From contig NZ_FOVF01000014.1 in the NCBI RefSeq assembly GCF_900115085.1, forward strand, positions 1-64,000: a stretch of DNA of 64,000 nt. The letters are read 5' to 3'. The notes under the pieces are model-generated. The model was not told the DNA's origin. It saw only the letters and a list, made by a program, of their open reading frames with translations, and ran no database searches. This document shows, piece after piece, positions 16,207-25,686 of this stretch (the stretch's first letter is position 1; every line of letters starts with the position of its first letter). The translations under genes and the position numbers were made by a program. The stretch comes from Dokdonella immobilis. Lineage in GTDB: Bacteria; Pseudomonadota; Gammaproteobacteria; Xanthomonadales; Rhodanobacteraceae.

Positions 16207-16937
16207 AGCTCCAAGGATGCGGGTGCATGTGGATGAGTGGTTTTGTATTGCGAAGTCTGGCGGCCTGCTCACTGGCGCTGTTTCTGGCCGGGTGTGGCGG
16301 TGGGCCGGCGGTGCGCACGACGCCCTACGCCAATGCGCTGCCGCCGTCGGATACCACGACCTTGAATGGCGTCTACGAAGGCACGACCGACTACCGGGTC
16401 GGCCCGCAGGACCAGCTCGAGATCGCCGTGTTCGGCGTGCCCGACCTGACCCGAACGGTCAGGGTCAACTCGAACGGAGAGATCTCGCTGCCCCTGGTCG
16501 GTGGCATCGTGGCCGGCGGCAAGACCGTGCCGGAACTCGAACAACTGATCGCCGAGAGCCTGTCCAAGAATTACCTGCAGAATCCGCAGGTGACCGTGTT
16601 CGTCAAGGAATACGCCAGCCAGCGCATCACCCTGGAAGGTTCGTTCAAGCGGCCCGGCATCTATCCGCTGACCGGCAAGACCACGCTGCTGCAGGCCATG
16701 GCGATTGCCGGTGGTTTCGACCAGATGGCCGAGCCGAGCAAGGTGGTCGTGTTCCGCCAGGTCCAGGGCAAGAAGATGGCCGCGGCGTTCGACGTCCGCG
16801 CGATCCGGCGCGGCGATGCCGAGGATCCGCTGGTCTACGGAGACGATATCGTCGTCGTTGGCGATGCGGCCGGCAAATCGGCCTATCAGAATGTCATGAA
16901 GGCGCTGCCGTTGGTTGGGCTGTTCTTCCTGCTATAG
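16203..16937 (+). CDS. Wza-like polysaccharide export lipoprotein
   Basis: A 244-residue outer-membrane polysaccharide export protein. The start ATGA overlaps the phosphatase stop. A signal peptide ends in the lipobox LAGC with the modified cysteine at about residue 31. The Poly_export domain follows (YRVGPQDQLEIAVFGVPDLT, about 62-81, then VNSNGEISLPLVGGI). Next is an SLBB domain (ITLEGSFKRPGIYPL, about 143-157). It is shorter than E. coli Wza (379 residues) and has one clear SLBB repeat, and no C-terminal amphipathic helix stands out, so the outer-membrane channel may be of the short type. It works with the adjacent Wzc-like kinase. Confidence 0.9.
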   Translation: MKLQGCGCMWMSGFVLRSLAACSLALFLAGCGGGPAVRTTPYANALPPSDTTTLNGVYEGTTDYRVGPQDQLEIAVFGVPDLTRTVRVNSNGEISLPLVGGIVAGGKTVPELEQLIAESLSKNYLQNPQVTVFVKEYASQRITLEGSFKRPGIYPLTGKTTLLQAMAIAGGFDQMAEPSKVVVFRQVQGKKMAAAFDVRAIRRGDAEDPLVYGDDIVVVGDAAGKSAYQNVMKALPLVGLFFLL

Positions 16938-16972
16938 CGCGCATCACGGACGACGAAGGAAAGTGAGTCTCC

Positions 16973-19300
16973 ATGGCGCCTGACAAGTTTCCGATGAACG
17001 CAAACCCCAGCGGCAGCTCGCTGCCGGCAGCGAGACCCTCCGGGCGTGCGCTGCAGCAGCAGGCGTTCAGCGAATCCCGTGCAATCGTGGCGACGCCGGT
17101 GGATGGCGCCGACTCGGGCGATGACGACGGCATCGATCTGCTCGCCTACTGGCGCATGCTGGTCAAGCGGCGCTGGCTGATTGCCGGCATCGTGGCGGCG
17201 GTGGTGGCGATTGCCCTGATCAGCACCTTGCTCACGCCTCCCACGTATCGCGCCACCGTGGTCATGCAGATCGAAGCCCAGTCCATGCAGATCATGGACG
17301 TCCAGGGCATTACCCCGGTTGGCGGATACGATCGCGATTTCAACCAGACCCAGTACGAGCTGTTGAAGAGCCGCTCGCTGGCCGAGCGCGTCGTTGGCGA
17401 TCTGCACCTGGCCGATACCAACGTGCTCGAACGACTCGAGCCGCCGAGCTGGACCGACCGCCTGCGCAACCTGCTTAACCCGGGTTCGCGCCTGCAGGAA
17501 GCGCCGGTTGCGCCTGAGCCGGCTGCCGCCGAAGGGGCCGGTGCGGACGCTGTGGACCCGATACAGAAGCTGCGCGTGGCGACCGCCCAGGTGCAGAGCG
17601 GCGTGACCGTCAGCCCGGTCCGCGACTCGCATCTGGTGCGGGTCAGCTTCGATAGCCTGTCCCCGGCATTTGCCGCGCGCGTGGCCAACGCGCTGGCCGA
17701 CGGCTTCATCGCCTCGAGCATGGATCGCCAGTTCGGGGCTTCCTCGTATGCCAAGAAGTACCTCGAGGACCAGCTCGCCCAGCTCAAGTCTCAACTCGAG
17801 GATTCGGAGCGCGCTCTGGTCTCGTTCGCGCAGAAGGAGGACATCGTACCGGGCGCCGACGGAACCTCGCTGGTCGGCCAGAACCTGGTCAGCCTCAATG
17901 CCTCCCTGGCCGAGGCGCAGCAGCAGCGCATCCGCGCCGAGGCACGCTGGCGAGCGGCGAGCGGTGCCAGCGGCGCCACGCTGCCGGCCGAGATGTTCGT
18001 CGATTCGCCGGTGCGCATCCTGCAGCAGCAGCGCGCGACGCTGCAGGGGCAGTACCAGCAGAAGCTGCAGGTGTTCAAGCCCGACTATCCGGAAATGCTG
18101 GCGCTGAAGAGCCAGATCGACGAGGCGTCGAGGCAGATCGACGTCGAACTGAAGAACATGCGCGCCTCGGTCAAGGCCGAGTACGATTCGGCGCTGGCGC
18201 AGGAGAAGCTGCTGGTCGAGCAACTCGACAGCCTGCGCTCGCAAACGCTCGAAACGGATCGGCGCAGCATCCAGTACAACATCTTCAAGCGCGACGTCGA
18301 TACCAACCGCCAGCTCTACAACGCCCTGCTGCAGCGCTACAAGGAAGTGGGCATGGCCGGCGGGGCCAAGCCGAGCAATATCTCGATCATCGACCGCGCC
18401 GAGGTGCCGAAATCGCGCTTCAAACCGAGCCTTTCGCGCAACCTGATGATCGGCCTGGCGCTGGGCCTGCTGCTCGGGGTCATGCTCGCGCTGTTGCTCG
18501 AATACATCGACGATACGCTGAAGACGCCGCAGGACATCGAGCAGCATCTGAAACTGGTGGTGCTCGGCATCATCCCGAAGCTGGCCCGGCAGACCCCGCG
18601 CGAGGCGCTCAACGATCCGCGTTCGGCGTTCTCGGAAAGCTACCGCTCGGTGCGCACGGCCCTGCAGTTCTCGACCGACCGCGGCGTGCCGAAGGTGTTG
18701 CTGATCACCAGTCCGGCCGCTACCGAGGGCAAGTCGACCTCGGCGCTGACCCTGGCCAACAACTTCGTCCAGCTCGGCAAGCGCGTGCTGCTGATCGAGG
18801 GCGACCTGCGCAACCCGTCGCTGGCCAAGGCCATGGGTCTGCCCCGCGGTCCCGGTTTGAGCAGCCTGCTGTCGGGCGCGAAATCCCTCGCGCAATCGGT
18901 GACTCATACGGACAACCAGAAGCTCGACGTGATCCTGTCCGGGCCCCTGCCGCCGAGCCCGACCGAGCTGCTGGCCGGTTCGCGCCTGGTTTCGTTGTTG
19001 CTGATCGCGGCGCAGAAGTACGACCAGATCATCATCGACGGTCCGCCCGTGCTCGGCATTGCCGATGCGCCGATCCTGGCCAATGCCGCGGTCGGAACCC
19101 TGCTGATCGTGCAGTCCGGCTCCTCGCGGATCAGCTCGGCGCAGGCCGCCATCAAGCGTCTGCGCGTGACCCACGCGCGCCTGATCGGCTGCCTGCTGAC
19201 CCAGTACGACGCCAAGGCCAGCGGCTATGGCTACGAGTACGAGGGCTATTACGCCTATGGCGGCTCGACCAAGCTGCTCGAACGCAAGGCGCGTAGATGA
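16973..19300 (+). CDS. Wzc-like polysaccharide co-polymerase and tyrosine autokinase
   Basis: A 775-residue inner-membrane BY-kinase that controls chain length and export of the polysaccharide. The Wzz domain is flanked by two helices, at about residues 62-82 and 486-506. Between them lie long coiled-coil stretches (about 255-450). The kinase domain has Walker A SPAATEGKST (about 578-587), Walker A' VLLIEGDLRNP (about 605-615) and Walker B IIIDGPP (about 686). The C terminus has a tyrosine cluster, YGYEYEGYYAYGG (about 752-764), the autophosphorylation tail. It follows wza by 35 bp and its stop overlaps the J-domain gene. Confidence 0.92.
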   Translation: MAPDKFPMNANPSGSSLPAARPSGRALQQQAFSESRAIVATPVDGADSGDDDGIDLLAYWRMLVKRRWLIAGIVAAVVAIALISTLLTPPTYRATVVMQIEAQSMQIMDVQGITPVGGYDRDFNQTQYELLKSRSLAERVVGDLHLADTNVLERLEPPSWTDRLRNLLNPGSRLQEAPVAPEPAAAEGAGADAVDPIQKLRVATAQVQSGVTVSPVRDSHLVRVSFDSLSPAFAARVANALADGFIASSMDRQFGASSYAKKYLEDQLAQLKSQLEDSERALVSFAQKEDIVPGADGTSLVGQNLVSLNASLAEAQQQRIRAEARWRAASGASGATLPAEMFVDSPVRILQQQRATLQGQYQQKLQVFKPDYPEMLALKSQIDEASRQIDVELKNMRASVKAEYDSALAQEKLLVEQLDSLRSQTLETDRRSIQYNIFKRDVDTNRQLYNALLQRYKEVGMAGGAKPSNISIIDRAEVPKSRFKPSLSRNLMIGLALGLLLGVMLALLLEYIDDTLKTPQDIEQHLKLVVLGIIPKLARQTPREALNDPRSAFSESYRSVRTALQFSTDRGVPKVLLITSPAATEGKSTSALTLANNFVQLGKRVLLIEGDLRNPSLAKAMGLPRGPGLSSLLSGAKSLAQSVTHTDNQKLDVILSGPLPPSPTELLAGSRLVSLLLIAAQKYDQIIIDGPPVLGIADAPILANAAVGTLLIVQSGSSRISSAQAAIKRLRVTHARLIGCLLTQYDAKASGYGYEYEGYYAYGGSTKLLERKARR

Positions 19301-20889
19301 GCACCGATGCGCTGGAACTGGCGATGGCCTTGCACCAGGCGCCGATCCAGCGCTTCGCCCTGCGCGATCGCCCGTTGCCCGAGAACATGGGGCTGGCCTT
19401 GCAGATCGCCTCGGCGACCCAGCCACAACTGGAAAATGCCGCGGCGCTGTTCTCGGAGCCGGAAGAGACCGTTCTCGAGGCGGTCCGCTTCTACCTGCAC
19501 CAGGTCCTGTTCGAGCCCGGCACGGATGCGTACCGGGTCCTCGGCCTTTCCCCTGCCGCGGAAAGCAAGCAGATCCGTCAGCACTACATCCTGTTGCAGC
19601 GCTGGCTGCATCCGGACCGGCGTGGCGAGGATTGGGAGGCAGTGTTCGCGACCAAGGTCAACTGGGCCTGGCAACAACTGCGCAACCCGAAGGCGCGCGA
19701 AGCCTACGACGGCAGCCGTGGGCCGGAGTTGCCCGCAAGCGTTGAGGATTTGCCCGATGTCGGGGCCATGCCGCTGCCTGCCTGGAGCGCCGAGCCGGTT
19801 CGTCGAACCACCCGCCATTGGCTGCGAGGGATCACGATTGGCGGCTTGCTGCTGTTTTGCGCCGGCCTTTTCTATCTCGCGGTCACGCGCGATGACTATC
19901 TGGAGTCGGACGCGCAGGCCCTGCATATCAGCGAACCGGTTGCACCACCGCAAGCCACCTCGATGGGTGTCGCTGCGGGTGGCGGTGCGACCAACGCAGG
20001 CGACTCGATATTCACGGCGCGCCCGGATTCGGGGAGCACGGAGAGTGGCGAGACACGACCCTCGGACGGCGATCGTGGCGAACACCCGATCGACCGCGCA
20101 GAGACCGCCCTCGTCGAACCGGGCCCGCACACCGAATTGCCGCAGGCGACCGAAACCGATCCGGGCAATTCCAGCACACCCGCGGCATTAACCCGGCCGC
20201 CGCGCGCGGATCGGCCCGTGGCCGTGGAAGCCGATCCGGCGCAGGCAGGTCGCGTTGCCCACGCTTCCGGCGATTCATCGGCCATCGGCCAGGCGTCGGC
20301 CTATCCGCGATCGAGCCGGCGCGGCAATCAGCTTCGCGAAGGGTCGACGATGCTTGCCCACTCCGGCTCGGTTTCCTCCGCTAACGAGGAAGTCGCTGTC
20401 GTGCCGGCGAGTGATCCGGTGGATGAGGCAACGGCGCCGGCGTCGTCGCCGGAAATGGTCACGGATGCCGAGGGCGCGCGCGATGCCTTGGCCTCGACGG
20501 ACGCACCGCCGGGCCCGTCCTCGGTGGCGGCCGCGCCCAGTGAGGATGCGGTCGAGCGATTCGAGATGGCGCGCGAGCGCCTGCGGAGCATGGTCAGCTA
20601 CCTTCGCAGCAAGACGGCCGAGCTGCCGCAATGGAGCGACATGCCCGGTCAACTCACGGCCGAACGCGAGCGCAAGGCGCTGCACGCGCGAAATGGCCAT
20701 GTGGACATCGATCGATTCGCCCTGGATCCGCCGACCTGGCGGATGTCGGATGCGGCCGTCGCGCTCGAGGCGACTTACCACGTCGATGCCGACAGGAAGG
20801 TCGCCGAAAAGGGGCGGTTCTACCTCGACATGGCCTGGCGCGACGGCGACTGGAAGATCACCCGGATGAAGATGCTGCCAACGCCATGA
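19297..20889 (+). CDS. Membrane-anchored J-domain protein
   Basis: A 530-residue protein that starts within the wzc stop (ATGA). A J domain spans about residues 77-145: AYRVLGLSPAAESKQIRQHY, then LHPDRRG with the HPD that stimulates DnaK ATPase, then FATKVNWAWQQLRNPKAREA. A single helix follows (about 173-195, ITIGGLLLFCAGLFYLAV). Next is some 230 residues rich in Pro, Ala, Ser and Thr, probably disordered and periplasmic. A C-terminal domain (about 420-530) contains AVALEATYHVDADRKV and FYLDMAWRDGDWKITRMKML, resembling an NTF2-like or DUF4440-type fold. A J domain tied to an exopolysaccharide kinase operon suggests chaperone-assisted assembly, but this is inference. Confidence 0.82.
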   Translation: MSTDALELAMALHQAPIQRFALRDRPLPENMGLALQIASATQPQLENAAALFSEPEETVLEAVRFYLHQVLFEPGTDAYRVLGLSPAAESKQIRQHYILLQRWLHPDRRGEDWEAVFATKVNWAWQQLRNPKAREAYDGSRGPELPASVEDLPDVGAMPLPAWSAEPVRRTTRHWLRGITIGGLLLFCAGLFYLAVTRDDYLESDAQALHISEPVAPPQATSMGVAAGGGATNAGDSIFTARPDSGSTESGETRPSDGDRGEHPIDRAETALVEPGPHTELPQATETDPGNSSTPAALTRPPRADRPVAVEADPAQAGRVAHASGDSSAIGQASAYPRSSRRGNQLREGSTMLAHSGSVSSANEEVAVVPASDPVDEATAPASSPEMVTDAEGARDALASTDAPPGPSSVAAAPSEDAVERFEMARERLRSMVSYLRSKTAELPQWSDMPGQLTAERERKALHARNGHVDIDRFALDPPTWRMSDAAVALEATYHVDADRKVAEKGRFYLDMAWRDGDWKITRMKMLPTP

Positions 20890-22109
20890 GACGGGTCGCC
20901 ACCGGCGCGGCCTGGGCGATCGCGTTGACGCTTGCCGCCGTGGCCTGCTGGCGCATCGTTGTCACGGGCATCTCGGACCGGCTCGCATCCGATAAGCCGC
21001 AGCGGGCACTCGACTGGGATCCGGCCAATCCGGTGGCGTTGGCCGCCCTGGCCCAACAGCAACTGGATCGGAAGGAATGGGCCGCCGCGCGGGCGTCGGC
21101 CTTGCGGCTTCTGCATGCCGAGCCGCTCTCTCCGGAGGGATTCGTCATCCTGAGCAAGGTGGCTGTTGCCGAAGGCGACATGGAGCAGACCGAGACGCTT
21201 TCCAGTATCGCCCTGCGGCGCGCGCCGCACGCGCTCGGGCCGCCGGCGTGGCTGCTCGGCCAGCAACTGGAGCAGGGCGACTATGCGCAGGCGCTCGATC
21301 TGGTCGATCGCATCTGGCGCATCGCGCCGGGGATGCAGGCCAGGATCCATCCCGTGCTGATGGCGCTGGCCGAGAAGCCGGCGTTCGCCGATGCGCTGGC
21401 CGAACGATTGACCTTGAAGCCGGTATGGCGGGCCAGCCTGATCAATTCGATGATGATCAAGGGCAGCCCGGAGGCCATCGAGCATGTGTTCTCCGCGCTG
21501 CAACGACGCGATGCGCTGGATGCGGGGGAAATGGGGCAGTGGATCGACCGGCTGGCGAAGGATGGCGCGTGGGGCGAAGCGTATGCGCGCTGGGCAGGAG
21601 AATTGCCATTGTCCGAAATGAATACCTTGCGCAGCGTCTACAACGGCGGCTTCGAGAGCGAGCCCAGCGGGACAGGCTTCGATTGGCGCATCGGCAAATC
21701 CGTCGATGTCATCATCGATCGCGAGAGCCTGGCGGGGGCGGACGGATCGGCGGCGCTGCGGCTGCGCTTCCTGGGGCGCAGGACCGAACGCATTCCGCTG
21801 CACCAATGGTTGCTGCTGGCTCCCGGCGAATACCGGTTGCGCTTCCGGGCCCGCGCGCAGGACGTACGCAGCGATCGCGGCCTGCAGTGGACCGTGCGCT
21901 GCCTGGATGGTCGAACTGAGCTGGCGACGGCCGATGCCGTGAGCGGAACCTTCGACTGGACCGAACGGGCGGTCGACCTTGTGGTTCCGGAGCGTGATTG
22001 CCGGGTGCAGGATCTCGAATTGCGCAATGCCGGGTCGAAGGGTTCAGGCAAGATCGTCTTCGGCACGCTCTGGTTCGACGATATCTCTATTGATCGGATC
22101 AACCGATAA
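20886..22109 (+). CDS. TPR-containing protein with C-terminal carbohydrate-binding-like domain
   Basis: A 407-residue protein beginning at ATG 20886, which overlaps the J-domain stop. An N-terminal hydrophobic segment (GAAWAIALTLAAVACWRIVV) anchors it in the inner membrane or acts as a signal. Helical TPR-like repeats cover about residues 35-240 (for example NPVALAALAQQQLDRKEWAA). The last 160 residues form a beta-rich domain: VYNGGFESEPSGTGFDWRIG, where NGGFE-x-x-x-x-GF-W is typical of carbohydrate-binding jelly rolls, then FDWTERAVDLVVPERDC. It probably scaffolds polysaccharide assembly. No enzyme motif is visible. Confidence 0.78.
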   Translation: MRRVATGAAWAIALTLAAVACWRIVVTGISDRLASDKPQRALDWDPANPVALAALAQQQLDRKEWAAARASALRLLHAEPLSPEGFVILSKVAVAEGDMEQTETLSSIALRRAPHALGPPAWLLGQQLEQGDYAQALDLVDRIWRIAPGMQARIHPVLMALAEKPAFADALAERLTLKPVWRASLINSMMIKGSPEAIEHVFSALQRRDALDAGEMGQWIDRLAKDGAWGEAYARWAGELPLSEMNTLRSVYNGGFESEPSGTGFDWRIGKSVDVIIDRESLAGADGSAALRLRFLGRRTERIPLHQWLLLAPGEYRLRFRARAQDVRSDRGLQWTVRCLDGRTELATADAVSGTFDWTERAVDLVVPERDCRVQDLELRNAGSKGSGKIVFGTLWFDDISIDRINR

Positions 22110-22644
22110 GTTCGATTCGCGAGCCACCCTGGACAATGCATGTCCGATTCCCGATGCCACTCGATCAGGAGGACCCGCAAGAGCACCCCCTCATCCCCCC
22201 TGCGAGGATTTCTCCCGCCAGCGGAAGAAGGGAAACCGCGCAAGCTCGCCCGATGAAACGCCTTGCCCGCTGGCGGGAGAGGCTGCCGACAGGCTGGCGA
22301 GGGTGGTCGGGCGAAGCGGCAATTCCACGCGTGCGATGCAAGTACATTGGGGTAAGCGCAGCACACCCCAGCGCCCCTGATAGGATCGGCGGCGCATGAG
22401 CCCCTCGACGTTGGGGTTCGCTCGCGCTCACCGCCAACTTACATTCCGCACTTACCCGGGGTTCGAGAGTCGATTCAATTCGGGGCGCTGAACCGGATTG
22501 CCTGGAGGGCTCGTCGGCTGCGGTGGCGCGACACGGGAGTTGGGGGTGGGTTGGCTGGGCTTCGGACTTCTGGGCTGAGCGTTTGCCTTGACACAGGGCG
22601 TGATCTAGACTAGCCGCGACTGGAATTGGCGCAGGAGCATTGCA
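22110..22644. repeat. Gene-free stretch with dispersed repeats
   Basis: A 535 bp interval. The first half holds diverged copies of the window's intergenic repeats: about 22205-22232 (TTTCTCCCGCCAGCGGAAG) and 22262-22310 (GCTGGCGGGAGAGGCTGCCG followed by ACAGGCTGGCGAGGGTGG). I see no supported gene. The segment 22560-22644 just before the next gene probably carries its promoter: TTGACA occurs at about 22587 and TAGACT at about 22607. Confidence 0.7.
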
Positions 22645-23124
22645 ATGAACCCCTTGGTGATCCGCTCGTTGGTACTGGGCATCGCCGTCATGGGCGTTTC
22701 CATGCCACTGCACGCCCAGATGATGGCGCCGGAGCCGGCTTCGTCGCCGAGCGCCGAGACGCCGGTTGCGAACACGGTCGCCGAAGTACGTACCGATGGC
22801 GGAGTCGTCATGGTCAGCAATGGCGGTCCGTTCCAGACCGCGGTTCCTGGCCAACGGGTCGACGCCAAGGCCCGTCTCATGGTGTCCAAGGAAAGCGCTG
22901 CAACGGTCATCTACGATGATGGCTGCAAGCAGACGTACGACAAGCCGGGCGTCTACCCGATCAACGAGACCTGCGTGCTGCCGCCACCGCCAGTGGCCGC
23001 CGCGGGCAGCAGCGCGGGCGCGCCGAAGTGGCTCATCGGCACCGGCGTTGCGATCGGCCTGTATGCCATCGTCGACAGCCTCAACGACAACGACAACAAC
23101 GACCAGTTGCCGGTCAGCCGCTGA
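22645..23124 (+). CDS. Small secreted or membrane-anchored protein of unknown function
   Basis: A 159-residue protein that I do not recognise. It has a signal peptide (residues 1-25, cleaved after LHAQ). A short beta-rich core follows: VRTDGGVVMVSNGGPFQTAV, then GQRVDAKARLMV and ATVIYDDGCKQTYDKPGVY. This is reminiscent of the FecR/SH3-like iron-dicitrate-sensor fold but much shorter. Two cysteines (YDDGC and NETCVL) could form a disulfide. Near the C terminus a single helix (WLIGTGVAIGLYAIV) precedes an Asp/Asn-rich tail. It lies between the TPR protein and the O-antigen-ligase-type gene, so a part in polysaccharide assembly is possible. Confidence 0.7.
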   Translation: MNPLVIRSLVLGIAVMGVSMPLHAQMMAPEPASSPSAETPVANTVAEVRTDGGVVMVSNGGPFQTAVPGQRVDAKARLMVSKESAATVIYDDGCKQTYDKPGVYPINETCVLPPPPVAAAGSSAGAPKWLIGTGVAIGLYAIVDSLNDNDNNDQLPVSR

Positions 23125-23325
23125 GCCGGCGCAGCGCTGGCACGCTGCATGCGCCGTCTGCAACCCACGAAGGCCTGGCGTGAACGCCGGGCCTCTTTCA
23201 TGAGTGCGATGCGCGGCCACGTGCGGGGATTGCCGTGACTCTGGTGCGCGGCGACGCCCGCGCCGTGCGTGGGTTCGATTCAATGACGTCGGCTGCGCGA
23301 ACCCTTGTGGAGCGAGTCTCCAAAC

Positions 23326-24735
23326 ATGGTGGCTGATGGCGGAGCGGTGCGTGGCGAGCGTGCGCTGGCGATGTCCGGCGCGTTGCTGCTGCTGGTCTGC
23401 TTCTGCAGCGGCGGCAACTCCGCACAAGGGAATTGGGGGACGACGATATCGGGGTTGCTCGCGGTGCCGCTGCTGGTCGTTGCGGCTCATCGGAGCGGCG
23501 CGTTCGCACGCAGGGGCCTGGTCCGCTGGGGCGCCCTGGTCGCGGCTGCGATCGGTCTGCTTCCGTTGTTGCAGTTGTTGCCGATTCCGGACTGGTTGTG
23601 GAACCTTCCGCTGGCGCGGCGACCCTTGCTGCAGGATCTCGAAGCGGCCGGTATCGTTGCGCCCGATCGTCGCTGGTCGCTGACCCCCGGCGCCACCGAG
23701 CGCGATCTATGGTTCCTGCTGCCGGGTCTCGCGCTGTTTTTCTGCGCGCTCGCGGTGCGTCGCAGCGCCTGGCGTCCCATGCTCTGGTTGGTGGTAGGCC
23801 TGGCCTTGGCCAACCTCCTGTTCGCGGCGGCGCAGTTCGCTGCCGGCAAGGACAGCATCCTCAACCCGTATCCGGATTTCGCGCCGGCCTGGGGTGGCAT
23901 TTTCGCCAACACCAATCACCAGGCTGATCTGCTCGTGATCGGCCTGATGCTGGCCCTGATGTTTCTGGCGCATGCCTGGCGGCGCTCTCGCGAGACCGGC
24001 CATTTTGGCGTCGCGTTCGTCGTGCCGGCCACGCTCGCGCTGATGTTTGTCGCGGCCTTGCCGGTGGTCGGGTCGCGAGCGGGTGTCATCGTGGCGATGA
24101 TCATGCTGATGGGCGTGACCCTCGGTTCGGGACTGGCCAGGCTGCGCGCCATCCGAGAAAGCCGCACGCTGCAGATCGGCGCGCTGCTCAGCGTGGTCGT
24201 CTTCGTCATTGGTTTGCAGGCTGCGGTGGGCTGGTTGCGGATCGATGCAGGCGATCCGACCGTCAAGTACCCGCGCTCGAGGATGTTGATCGAAACGCTG
24301 CGCGTGGGTGCCGAACACGCCCCGCTCGGTGCAGGGGTCGGCGGCTTCATGCCGGCCTACCAGCAAGGGGCGCGCAACGAGGGGCTGATGAATGTCTACG
24401 TCAACAACGCCCACAACGATTACGCGCAATGGTGGCTCGAGGCCGGTATCGCCGGCATCGCGATTACCCTGCTCGCCCTCGGCGTGCTGGTTTCGACGCT
24501 GATCCGCCTGCTGCGTCTTCCGCCCGGCTCGGGCACGCGCAGCTCCGGGTTGGCGGCGATGATGGGGATCGGTGTGATCGTGCTGCATTCCATGGTGGAC
24601 TATCCGCTGCGCACCCAGGCCCTGATGGCGATATTCGCGGTGCTGGCCGGCATTGCGGTGGCCGCGGCCAGTGCCGAGCCGGTATCGCCTCGACGCCGCG
24701 GCAGGCGTCGTCTCGGCGCAAGCCCGGCGGAGTAA
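23326..24735 (+). CDS. O-antigen ligase/polymerase family membrane protein
   Basis: A 469-residue polytopic protein with about eleven helices and the Wzy_C/O-antigen-ligase family loop. The key periplasmic region near residues 330-372 reads GAGVGGFMPAYQQ, then NVYVNNAHNDYAQWWLEAGI, where the HND-Y sequence is the conserved ligase/polymerase motif. It may polymerise the exopolysaccharide repeat or ligate glycans to a carrier. ATG 23326 is preferred. An in-frame TTG at 23305 would add 7 residues. The C-terminal tail is Arg-rich and cytoplasmic. It closes the plus-strand export operon. Confidence 0.85.
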   Translation: MVADGGAVRGERALAMSGALLLLVCFCSGGNSAQGNWGTTISGLLAVPLLVVAAHRSGAFARRGLVRWGALVAAAIGLLPLLQLLPIPDWLWNLPLARRPLLQDLEAAGIVAPDRRWSLTPGATERDLWFLLPGLALFFCALAVRRSAWRPMLWLVVGLALANLLFAAAQFAAGKDSILNPYPDFAPAWGGIFANTNHQADLLVIGLMLALMFLAHAWRRSRETGHFGVAFVVPATLALMFVAALPVVGSRAGVIVAMIMLMGVTLGSGLARLRAIRESRTLQIGALLSVVVFVIGLQAAVGWLRIDAGDPTVKYPRSRMLIETLRVGAEHAPLGAGVGGFMPAYQQGARNEGLMNVYVNNAHNDYAQWWLEAGIAGIAITLLALGVLVSTLIRLLRLPPGSGTRSSGLAAMMGIGVIVLHSMVDYPLRTQALMAIFAVLAGIAVAAASAEPVSPRRRGRRRLGASPAE

Positions 24736-25119
24736 GTGCGGCACGTTGGCGACATGTTCGCCGAAGATCGACGATCTTGTCCCGGAAGGGGCGTGACTTT
24801 GGGCGACTGCCACGGCTGGTCCAGGCACCCGCTGTCGTTGCTGCATCGAGCCAGGAACACGCGCGGTCGCCAACAGTCCCATCGGCCCATGCCTGCGCAG
24901 GGCGCAGCAATGGACCGGGTGCCTGGGCGTCGCGGGCCTCCTTTTCGCCGGCGGTGACGGTTTGTCGAAGCAGGGTGCAAGATGTGTTGCCTTGCTGCGG
25001 CCAATGCCCCTGTGGAAGAATCGCATCAAATGGCGGATTCATGGGGCGACCGGCTGCAAGTGGGCGCTCCACCCGGTTCGGGCTGAATGCGTTCCATTGA
25101 AGTTTCCGGGAGTTTTCGC
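24736..25119. other. Gene-free stretch, nothing recognised
   Basis: A 384 bp interval between the ligase-type gene and rppH. A short perfect palindrome, AAGATCGACGATCTT (about 24764-24778), lies near the start but has no T-run, so it is not called a terminator. Short open frames here have no recognisable features. The ribosome binding site of rppH is at the right end. Confidence 0.5.
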
Positions 25120-25662
25120 GTGATCGATCCTGATGGCTACCGCCCCAACGTTGGCATCGTCCTGATCCGGGATGACGGTCGCGTGTTCTGGGCGCGTCGG
25201 GTCAATCGCGACGGCTGGCAGTTTCCCCAGGGCGGCATGCGCACCGACGAGACGCCGCTGGAGGCCATGTACCGCGAGCTCGAGGAGGAGACCGGCCTGC
25301 AGCCCGAGCATGTCGAAGTGCTGGGCGCCACGCCCGGCTGGCTGCGCTACCGCCTGCCGAATCGCTACGTGCGCCACCATGTGCGACCGACCTGCGTCGG
25401 CCAGAAGCAGGTCTGGTTCCTGCTGCGCTTCACGGGCGAGGAGGCGCATTTCCGCCTTGATGCCAACGAAAAGCCCGAGTTCGACCTCTGGCGCTGGGTC
25501 GATTTCTGGTACCCGAGCGAACATGTGGTCTCGTTCAAGCGCCGCGTCTATGAGCAGGCCCTCAAGCATCTGCTGCCGATGGCCGAAGCGCTGTGCCAGA
25601 CCCCGCTGCGCAACACCTACCGCGACGACCCGGCCGCCGCCGAGCCGGCATTTTCGCGTTGA
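25120..25662 (+). CDS. rppH: RNA pyrophosphohydrolase
   Basis: A 180-residue Nudix hydrolase that removes pyrophosphate from the 5' end of mRNA and so triggers RNase E decay. The N terminus, [14 protein letters not shown], matches RppH closely, and [17 protein letters not shown] (within the GX5EX7REUXEEXGU Nudix box, about residues 38-60), GWLRYRLP and [11 protein letters not shown] are all diagnostic. Translation is placed at GTG 25120, with CGGGAG about 8 bp upstream, because the family begins exactly at the IDPDGY region. An ATG 33 bp upstream would add unrelated residues. Confidence 0.93.
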   Translation: MIDPDGYRPNVGIVLIRDDGRVFWARRVNRDGWQFPQGGMRTDETPLEAMYRELEEETGLQPEHVEVLGATPGWLRYRLPNRYVRHHVRPTCVGQKQVWFLLRFTGEEAHFRLDANEKPEFDLWRWVDFWYPSEHVVSFKRRVYEQALKHLLPMAEALCQTPLRNTYRDDPAAAEPAFSR

Positions 25663-25686
25663 GCTGAACGGGTTTCGCTTCGGTAG

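Noticed and set aside
16886-19426. An 846-codon minus-strand frame over wzc
   Set aside because: It is antisense to a well-supported BY-kinase and shows shadow-type composition, with no domain.
24764-24778. A palindrome (AAGATCG-A-CGATCTT) after the ligase-type gene, considered as a terminator
   Set aside because: It has no T-run and a one-base loop, so it does not fit a rho-independent terminator.
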